Shown here in pieces: positions 53,997 to 60,221 of a stretch of 60,221 nucleotides of DNA. Made by a program: the position numbers and the translations under genes. Location: positions 1-60,221 of the forward strand of contig CAJBBX010000017.1 of the NCBI GenBank assembly GCA_903951425.1. The letters run 5' to 3'. The DNA comes from an uncultured Chthonomonas sp. GTDB lineage: Bacteria > Armatimonadota > Chthonomonadetes > Chthonomonadales > CAJBBX01. Each line of letters opens with the position of its first letter. Position 1 is the stretch's first letter. Below the pieces are notes generated by a model. It had not been told where the DNA came from. It did not search any database and was given only the letters and a program-made list of their open reading frames with translations.

Positions 53997-55448
53997 CTAT
54001 CCCCAGCCGCGCTCCGCCGTCGCCGGCGCCCTCCGTGCGATCTGGGACTTGAGCTCCTCTACCCGGCTGATGCCGATCCAGATGCGCAGGCGGCGACCGT
54101 CGGCGGACCGGACCTCGACGAATGTGAGCAGGTCGTCGCCCACCACGCGATAGCCCCGCACGTCGCGCCACTCGATGCGCGACGCTCCGCCAAAGCCGTG
54201 CTTCGTGACGCCCGTCTCGTCCACCGTCACCAGCGCCGCCCGTTGCCGCCAGAGCCCCCACGCCCAATCGGCCAGCATCACACCGGCCAGGCCGAACTGG
54301 GCCGACGGGTCGTCGGAGCCGACGTACATGCGCGCCGCTCCCGCGGCCGCACCGCACACGGCGATGGCAAGCTGCAGCAGGAGCAACGCGCGCACCGGCC
54401 TTGTGCGGTAGTGGAAGACCTGCGCCACTGCGGCCATGGTGTGCGTTGCCGGCGGCGGTCCCAGGTCGTCGGGCTCCGCACCGCGCTGCCAGGCCCACTC
54501 CTTCGTGGCGGCATCCGTCGCCAGGGCGGCGATCATCCGCTTCAGCCGGTGGACGCCCGTTATGGCCGGATCGAACGAGAAATCGCCGTGGCGGGTGGTC
54601 ACGCGGTACCTGTGCCCTGTGAGGACGCCTGTGCGCACGGGCTCTATGGCGAAGGCGGTCACGTCGGCCCATTCCGCCTCCACCGATCCGGCGGCGCTCC
54701 GGAATGCGAGGCCCCGGCAGGTGGCGGTCACGCTCTCGCCCCTGCGCCCTGCGCCGCCCCCCATGGAGCAGGCCACGAGCAGGGGCATCGCACCCGTGCC
54801 GACAGCCACCAGCACGAACGTCCCCAGCGCGCCGAGGGCGTATCCCAGGCCCATCTCGGCCGTTAGCGCCGCGGCCCGCGGAACCACCACGTCGGCGACC
54901 ATGGCCATCGACGCGGCCAGTGCTGCCAGCCCGATGCGGCGCATCGCGGGTGAGTAGGCGAAGAGGGCCACCTCGCCGTCAGCGAGGCGCCCGGCCCCGT
55001 CAGACCACGCCGTCGAGGCGGCCGACGCGGCGCGCTCCCGCACGGCCGCCTTCAACGCCGCCAAACGGCTCCATTCCGGCCCCAGGGCGACCCGGCCCGA
55101 CCTCGTGATGATCACGGCGAGCTTGCCGGATCTGGGGAGCGCCTCCTCGTAGTAATCGACCACATCGGCCCAGCCGGCCTTTCCCGATCCGCGGAACGAG
55201 CGCCAGCGGAGCCCCGCCGCATCGGCCCGCACGAAGCAGACCACTCCCCACGACGCGGCGGCCAGGGCGCCGGCGCCCAGGGCCGCGGCCAACCATAGGT
55301 ACCCGGCGGCGTCCGACGGCGCCGGGCCGCCCGAGTATGCGGTCCAGGCCATCCCGGCGGCGGGCAGCACGCAGAGCCCGGCCAGAGCCGCCGCCGCTCC
55401 GGCGGGCCTGCTGGTAATGACGTTCTCGGTTGCGCCTCCTACAGCCAT
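53997..55448 (-). CDS. Polytopic membrane protein with PH-like repeats, unknown
   Basis: The 483-residue protein has two similar halves, each a membrane hairpin followed by a beta-rich domain: first LRWRSFRGSGKAGWADVVDYYEE..., later VTKHGFGGASRIEWRDVRGYRVV. These look like bacterial PH-like (bPH) domains attached to membrane pairs. There is no catalytic motif. ATG 55448 has GGGAGG at seven bases; longer readings reach 55682 without support. Part of the 5' end was copied to 58470-58630. Confidence 0.65.
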   Translation of the reverse strand: MAVGGATENVITSRPAGAAAALAGLCVLPAAGMAWTAYSGGPAPSDAAGYLWLAAALGAGALAAASWGVVCFVRADAAGLRWRSFRGSGKAGWADVVDYYEEALPRSGKLAVIITRSGRVALGPEWSRLAALKAAVRERAASAASTAWSDGAGRLADGEVALFAYSPAMRRIGLAALAASMAMVADVVVPRAAALTAEMGLGYALGALGTFVLVAVGTGAMPLLVACSMGGGAGRRGESVTATCRGLAFRSAAGSVEAEWADVTAFAIEPVRTGVLTGHRYRVTTRHGDFSFDPAITGVHRLKRMIAALATDAATKEWAWQRGAEPDDLGPPPATHTMAAVAQVFHYRTRPVRALLLLQLAIAVCGAAAGAARMYVGSDDPSAQFGLAGVMLADWAWGLWRQRAALVTVDETGVTKHGFGGASRIEWRDVRGYRVVGDDLLTFVEVRSADGRRLRIWIGISRVEELKSQIARRAPATAERGWG

Positions 55449-55743
55449 CGGGCCTCCCTCGTCTGTGTCGCTTCGGTCGGTCGTAGATACGGCCCCGCCG
55501 CCCGCGGCACCTGCCAATCCTCCCCCACGGTGCAGGAAGACGGGCCCGGCGCGTTGAACTGCGCAGCGAAGCGCGACGGCAGGGCGGGCAAGACCACCGC
55601 GTTCCTGCCCGCACTGGATGCGGCGCGCAGTCGTAACCAGCCCCGATCCGCCTTGAGTTGATATGGGCGCTCTGGGAACCAACGCTTGCTACACAGCGAT
55701 CCGGGCGTCGGCCTCAGCGCGGCGCCGATGGAGGGGCCGCGTC

Positions 55744-58455
55744 ATGTACCAGAAGCCGAGCGTCTGCATAGCGGTCAGAGCATGGGTATGTGCCGTGCGG
55801 TTGCTTGTGCATGGTATGACACCGTCGATCTGTGGGGCCCAGGTATCCACGGCGTCCGTCTCGACACCCAATCAGCTTCGCATCACCAACGGCGACTTCA
55901 GGGACCTCGGCGGCCTGACTGACGCCAATGCCAACGGTTGGCATCACGGCATCCCGCATGGCTGGGAATCCACAGCTACCGACATGCGGTACAGCGTGAA
56001 CCGGCTCGACGGACCGACGCCGCCGACCTGCAATGTGTCGCAACTGGGCAAGCTCGAGCAGGCGGTGGGTCTCCTCGCGGCCGATTCGGATGTGGTACTC
56101 ACCATCGACGTCTCAGAGCCCTGGGGGTTCGACGGCGGGGTAGGGGCCGCGATCCTGGACGGCGCCGGCGCTGTGTTGGCGAGCTCGACCTACCAGGCAG
56201 GCGCGGGTCAGACGCTGGTCGCGGCCAACGTGCCGGCCGGCACGGCGATCAAGGTCCAGTTCCATGCGTTGTGGGACACGACGCCTGGGCTCGACAATGT
56301 GACGCTGGTCGCGTTCCCGCCCGGGTCACGATCGACGCGTGCCAAGCCGAGGCCGCCCGCGCGCGGCGTCATGGGTGCCCTCGACGCGGCGTTCCGCGAT
56401 CCGCCCAACGCGTACCGGATTGTCCAGTACAGCGGCCACAACGGCGCGCTGATGCCGATCGACAAAATGCAGAGCTATGGCATCGGCGGGTTAATGCTAT
56501 TCATGAGCATGCAAAACTACATGCAAAATGAGCAAGCATGGGAGAACATGAAGGCCAATATCCGCCTGGCGAGGCAGGCGGGGATGCAGGTATGGGTTGC
56601 AGACGACAACGGGTATCCCAGCGGACAGGCCGGCGGACGCGTCGTCGAAGGTGATCCGGCGCTGGAGCTACGCGGCTTGCGTCCGCTGACACGGAGCGGG
56701 GAGGGCCCGGACGCCGTCCGGATCGACCTGCCCAAGGAGGCCCAGGGCTTCGTCTCGGCCGCGATCTACCCGATGAAGGACGGGCGGCCCGATTACGCTG
56801 CAGGCAAGCCGGTGGCGCCTTCGGCGACCTGCGTGGAGGCGGTCGGCCTCGCGGGTCCGTGGGAGCTACGCGCCTTCGCGCTGCAGGTGAACAACGACGA
56901 GGGTAGCCCGGCGCGAGGCACCATGGCGGGCTTCGGCACGACCGGGCGCTACCCCAACCTGCTCGATCCGCGCGCAGGTGAGAAGTACGTTGACCTGACG
57001 CACGCCGAGTACGTCCGGCGCCTCGGCACGCTCAAGGGCAAGATCGATGCCTTCTACACCAACGAGCCCCACCTCGGGCTGACATGGCACGCCGGGGGAG
57101 AGCGGCCCGGCGGCATTCAGTATGTTCCGTGGCACGAGGGGCTCCCGGCGCGGTTCCGGCGTGACCACGGGTACGACCTGCTCCCGCTGCTTCCGGCGCT
57201 CTTCGGCGGCGCCACGGACGAAGCGAAGCTCACGCGCCGGCACTTCCACCAGACGGTGGGGAACCTCTACTCGGACAATGTGTCGGGTCGGATCGGCCGC
57301 TGGGCCGACGCGAACGGCGTGCTCTCAGGCGGCCATCTGCTCCTCGAGGAGCGGATGGACATGCACGTCGTCGAGTACGGCAACTTCCTCAAGGCCATCG
57401 GCGACCAGCAGGCGCCCGGATGCGACGTGCCCATGCCCGACCCCGGCGCCTACTGGAACTTCTGGATGCCCCGCCTCATCAGTTCGGCAGCAGAACTCCG
57501 CGGCCGCACTACCGTCAGCGTCCTCATCGACCCGATCATCGATCGGGCGAAGCCCTGCCTGAACCCGACGCCCGAGCGAACCATGCGGATCGTGAACATG
57601 GCCGCGCTGGCGGGCGCCAATCTGGTTACCAGCTACTGTATCTGGGACCGGTACGCGCCCGACGCGTACCGTCGCCTGAACGATCAGGTGGGCCGGCTCT
57701 GCGCCATGCTCCGTGGGGCGCGCAGGGCAGCCACCGTCGCCCTCTACTACCCGATCGAGACCTTCCAGGCGTGGGTGTGTCCCACGCACAAGAACTGGGG
57801 AGACGCCATCTTCGGCCGCCCCGACGCGATGAAGTCGCTGTTCCAGATCCAGGATCCCCTCATCCGCGGCCTGTACAACCAGCAGATCGACTTCGGATGG
57901 GTGGATGGCGATGCCGTCCTGGCCGGCGCGCTGAGGGGCGGTCGCCTCGTCATCGGCCACCAGGAGTACGCCGCCATTGTCATGCCACAGGTAGAGCTCC
58001 TTCCCGTGGCCGTCATGCGCAAGCTGCAGTCGTTCGAGCGGGCGGGCGGGAAGGTGATCTGGGTGGGTTGCGTCCCGAGCCTTGGCGATGCGCCGTCGGA
58101 GCATGCGGTCGTGCGCCGGGCCGTCGCGTCCCAGGCTGCTGCGACGCCCGCCCAGGTGCCGGGACTGCTCGGCCCATGCACGCCGCCGGGGTTCCGGCTC
58201 CGCGTGGATGCGACCGGCGAGGGCCTGTACGTCGGACGGTACTTGCGCGACTCCCGTCGTCTCAACTACATCGTTAACAACAGCGCGGATCGCGTGTCGT
58301 TCCGGGTGCGCCTGTCAGGCGCCGGGCCGTCTATCGTTTGGATATACAACCCGGCGGACGGCAGCATCCAGCGTCGACCTGCCCCTGCGACCCTGAGCCT
58401 CGGGCCGTTCAGCAGCCTCTTCGTCGTGGAAGGGCCCCGAGTCGCCGCGAAGTGA
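55744..58455 (+). CDS. Secreted GH106-like alpha-L-rhamnosidase
   Basis: The 903-residue protein has an N-terminal hydrophobic stretch, a jelly-roll module (about 45-200), and a long barrel resembling alpha-L-rhamnosidase-type GH106 and related proteins: FYTNEPHLGLTWHAG, GGIQYVPWHEGLPARFRRDHGYDL, SGGHLLLEE, CDVPMPDPGAYWNFWMPRL, followed by a glutamine-amidotransferase-like and a beta domain. It would remove rhamnose from a polysaccharide or glycan. ATG 55744 with GGAGGGG is preferred over an earlier frame start. Confidence 0.75.
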   Translation: MYQKPSVCIAVRAWVCAVRLLVHGMTPSICGAQVSTASVSTPNQLRITNGDFRDLGGLTDANANGWHHGIPHGWESTATDMRYSVNRLDGPTPPTCNVSQLGKLEQAVGLLAADSDVVLTIDVSEPWGFDGGVGAAILDGAGAVLASSTYQAGAGQTLVAANVPAGTAIKVQFHALWDTTPGLDNVTLVAFPPGSRSTRAKPRPPARGVMGALDAAFRDPPNAYRIVQYSGHNGALMPIDKMQSYGIGGLMLFMSMQNYMQNEQAWENMKANIRLARQAGMQVWVADDNGYPSGQAGGRVVEGDPALELRGLRPLTRSGEGPDAVRIDLPKEAQGFVSAAIYPMKDGRPDYAAGKPVAPSATCVEAVGLAGPWELRAFALQVNNDEGSPARGTMAGFGTTGRYPNLLDPRAGEKYVDLTHAEYVRRLGTLKGKIDAFYTNEPHLGLTWHAGGERPGGIQYVPWHEGLPARFRRDHGYDLLPLLPALFGGATDEAKLTRRHFHQTVGNLYSDNVSGRIGRWADANGVLSGGHLLLEERMDMHVVEYGNFLKAIGDQQAPGCDVPMPDPGAYWNFWMPRLISSAAELRGRTTVSVLIDPIIDRAKPCLNPTPERTMRIVNMAALAGANLVTSYCIWDRYAPDAYRRLNDQVGRLCAMLRGARRAATVALYYPIETFQAWVCPTHKNWGDAIFGRPDAMKSLFQIQDPLIRGLYNQQIDFGWVDGDAVLAGALRGGRLVIGHQEYAAIVMPQVELLPVAVMRKLQSFERAGGKVIWVGCVPSLGDAPSEHAVVRRAVASQAAATPAQVPGLLGPCTPPGFRLRVDATGEGLYVGRYLRDSRRLNYIVNNSADRVSFRVRLSGAGPSIVWIYNPADGSIQRRPAPATLSLGPFSSLFVVEGPRVAAK

Positions 58456-58469
58456 GGACGCTCCGATCG

Positions 58470-58630
58470 CCCTGCTGGTGATCACGTCGGCGGCTACGCC
58501 TCCTGCAGCCATCGGGCCTTCCTCGCCTGTATCGCTTCGGGCGCTCGTAGGTCCACCCCCGCCGACGGCGGCGCCTGCCCTGCTTCCGGCGTGATGCAGG
58601 AACACCGGCCGGGTGCGTCGAACTGCGGGG
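58470..58630 (-). pseudogene. Degenerate copy of the 5' region of the PH-like membrane gene
   Basis: Read on the minus strand, this stretch matches the leader and first 13 or so codons of the gene at 53997-55448: gttcctgca and gtgg/ggcgg blocks, cgaagcgatacaggcgag, gaaggcccgatggctgcagg, then an ITSR-encoding segment. Identity is perhaps three quarters. The rest of the gene is missing. It is an old partial duplication placed between two plus-strand genes. Confidence 0.65.
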
Positions 58631-58656
58631 CATCGGCGGCTCCAGGAGGGTGCGAT

Positions 58657-59970
58657 ATGGGTTCTGATCAGGAGTTCACGCGGCGGCAGGTGGTGCGCGG
58701 GGCGGCGTTGGCGGCTGCGGTGGCGTTGCCGGCGACCTCGCAGGGAGGTGTGGCCATGGCAGGCAAGGCGGCGCCCACCGGGCGCTTGAACGTGCGCGAC
58801 TTCGGCGCGAAGGGCGACGGCAAAGCGGACGAGACCTCCGCGTTCCAGGCCGCCCTCGATGCGGCGGGCAAGGCCGGCGGCGGCGAGGTCTACGCGCCTC
58901 CGGGACGCTACCGGTTCGCCGGAAGCCTTCGCGTGCCGGTCTCGACGACGCTGCTCGGCTCCTTCCACACCGTGCCGGCGCACAACGGCATCCGCGACGC
59001 GGGCCTGCCCAAGCCCGGTGATGACGGCACCACGCTCATGCCCACCTCCGGCGCGGGCAAGGAGGATGGGCCGGCCTTCATCACGCTGGCCACGAACAGC
59101 GTCCTGCAGGGCGTCACCGTCTACTACCCCGACCAGGACCCCAAGGCCACCCCGAAGCCCTATCCTTGGGCCGTGGCCATGACAGGCAAGAACCCGGCGG
59201 TGCTCGATACCGAGCTGCTCAACCCCTACAACGGCATTGACACCACGGGCACCGAGCGGCACCTGATCCGCTGCGTCCACGGCCAGCCGTTGCGCCGGGG
59301 CATCAAGGTGGACCAGATCTACGACATCGGCCGCATCGAGGATGTCCACTGGAACCCCTGGTGGAGCATGTCGCCGCCGGTGATGAAGCTGATGGAGACC
59401 GAGGGCGAGGGCTTCATCCTTGCCAAGACCGACTGGGAGTACATGGTCAACTGCTTCTGCATCATGTACTCGGTGGGCTTCCGCTTCACCGCGTTCAAGC
59501 ACGGCCCCGGCAACGTAGACCTGACGCAGTGTGGCTCCGACGTCGGGCCCATCGCCGTGCTGGTGGAGGAGTGCCAGCCGCACGCGGGCATAGCCTTCAA
59601 CAACAGCCAGTTCATGGCGACCATCAAGGTGGCCCCAACCAACAGCGGCCCGGTAAAGTTCGGCAACTGCGGCTTCTGGCCCATCCCGACGACGGACCTG
59701 CACGCCGACCTCGCCGGCTCGGGGCAGGTGACCTTCAACGGGTGCCACTTCTCCGACTGGGCCCAGAAGACACCCGGCACGCCCTGCATCCGCGCCAAGT
59801 GCAGCGGCCTCACCGTGATGGCCTGCGACTTCATGGCAGCGGGCAAGAACCAGATCGAGATCGACGCCGCAGTGAAGAGCGCCATCGTCGTCGGCAACCG
59901 GCTACGGGGCGGCGAGAAGGTCGTCAACCGCTCGCAGGGGGCGCAGATAGGCCTGAACACGACGGCGTAG
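58657..59970 (+). CDS. Tat-exported pectate-lyase-3-type beta-helix protein
   Basis: The 437-residue protein has a twin-arginine signal (FTRRQVVRGAALAAAVAL) and the entry segment of pectate-lyase superfamily (Pfam Pectate_lyase_3) proteins: LNVRDFGAKGDGKADETSAFQAAL, then GGGEVYAPPGRYRF (split here). Repeating short beta strands follow, as in a right-handed beta-helix (VKFGNCGFW, VTFNGCHFS, LTVMACDF). It is likely a polysaccharide lyase or glycosidase (GH28/GH55-like). AGGAGGG lies at seven bases from ATG 58657. Confidence 0.82.
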   Translation: MGSDQEFTRRQVVRGAALAAAVALPATSQGGVAMAGKAAPTGRLNVRDFGAKGDGKADETSAFQAALDAAGKAGGGEVYAPPGRYRFAGSLRVPVSTTLLGSFHTVPAHNGIRDAGLPKPGDDGTTLMPTSGAGKEDGPAFITLATNSVLQGVTVYYPDQDPKATPKPYPWAVAMTGKNPAVLDTELLNPYNGIDTTGTERHLIRCVHGQPLRRGIKVDQIYDIGRIEDVHWNPWWSMSPPVMKLMETEGEGFILAKTDWEYMVNCFCIMYSVGFRFTAFKHGPGNVDLTQCGSDVGPIAVLVEECQPHAGIAFNNSQFMATIKVAPTNSGPVKFGNCGFWPIPTTDLHADLAGSGQVTFNGCHFSDWAQKTPGTPCIRAKCSGLTVMACDFMAAGKNQIEIDAAVKSAIVVGNRLRGGEKVVNRSQGAQIGLNTTA

Positions 59971-59994
59971 GTGGGTAGCGTTACGGCCCCCGCC

Positions 59995-60221
59995 GTCATC
60001 CTGACGCGAAGCGGAAGGATCCCCCGGCGTGAGCCACCGCACCTGCGGGACCACCCCGCCCCGCGGTTCATCGCGACGCCAACGGAAGTGCCGTGCAACG
60101 CGGATGCGCGGCGGGCTACCTATGGGGGGTCCTTCGGCCAGACGGCGGCCTCAGGATGACGGCCCCGGGGGGGCAGGCGTATCGAGACCACGGTCGCACG
60201 CGCAGCGCCGTCATCCTGACG
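59995..60221. repeat. Intergenic repeat array: GTCATCCTGA units
   Basis: A plus-oriented unit runs 59995-60026 (gtcatcctgacgcgaagcgg, aaggatcccc). An inverted unit runs 60124-60160 (its complement reads gtcatcctgaggccgccgtc, tggccgaaggacccccc). A partial third unit, gtcatcctgacg, ends the window at 60210-60221. The inverted repeat at 60173-60203 matches 31-66. Similar GTCATCCTGA...GAAGGA units are, from my memory, common between genes in several bacterial phyla. There is no gene here. Confidence 0.65.

Noticed and set aside
1-60221. tRNA, rRNA or riboswitch genes
   Set aside because: I looked for T-loop GTTCRANYC patterns with flanking stems and for known conserved riboswitch cores and found none convincing.

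Overview
The window is high-GC DNA with dense coding on both strands and no rRNA, tRNA or CRISPR array that I can see. The organism is probably an uncultured, oligosaccharide-degrading soil or water bacterium of the Armatimonadota/Planctomycetota kind. Reasons are the pseudopilin with an N-terminal methylation helix and an FADGH tail, the many secreted glycosidases from uncommon families without SusC/SusD, an ECF sigma factor paired with a large anti-sigma-like membrane protein, and tail-anchored HEAT-repeat proteins. The phylum is an inference, not shown by a marker gene.

Layout: 1-1040 holds intergenic repeats and a MntA/HepT-type pair whose HepT-like toxin gene has an in-frame TGA. 1043-2215 is a secreted protein whose 3' end is duplicated at 8699-8872. 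8241-2349 (minus strand) is one closely spaced cluster: a stand-alone LuxR-type HTH protein, a membrane-anchored DsbA-like thioredoxin, a secreted 12-cysteine protein, a tail-anchored secreted protein, an O-antigen-ligase-like protein, a GT51 transglycosylase and a cysteine-rich pseudopilin. It looks like a dedicated envelope assembly or secretion cassette. 8887-12316 carries a HEAT protein, cinA and a frameshifted GH130-like gene. 12535-17942 encodes two secreted RCC1-propeller proteins with Ig-like tails. 21655-18038 is an ECF sigma / anti-sigma-like / HEAT operon. 21745-25896 holds a zinc dehydrogenase, another HEAT protein, a methyltransferase, an IS481-type remnant and an AbrB gene followed by a broken Doc-like toxin gene. 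26048-29926 is a large hybrid histidine kinase.

33838-29951 is a Tat-exported alpha-galactosidase-like enzyme with a sugar isomerase-like protein. 38716-34167 is a three-gene operon that appears to be a membrane-tethered Hsp70 machine: a membrane protein with a cytoplasmic GrpE-like tail, an Hsp70, and a tail-anchored J-domain/TPR protein. 38965-59970 is an accessory sugar-catabolic region: GH172 (DUF2961), an S9 peptidase, two paralogous TIM-barrel-like proteins, a GH29-like enzyme, another secreted barrel protein, a YciI-like protein, a LamG-GH2 enzyme, an unknown membrane protein, a GH106-like enzyme and a pectate-lyase-type beta-helix protein. Together they suggest attack on a rhamnose/galactose/fucose/arabinose-containing polysaccharide. 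Both window ends carry dispersed intergenic repeats.

The two best candidates for something undescribed are the cysteine-rich/DsbA/ligase/transglycosylase/pseudopilin cassette and the membrane-tethered Hsp70 operon. All functional statements rest on motif reading; no database search was possible.
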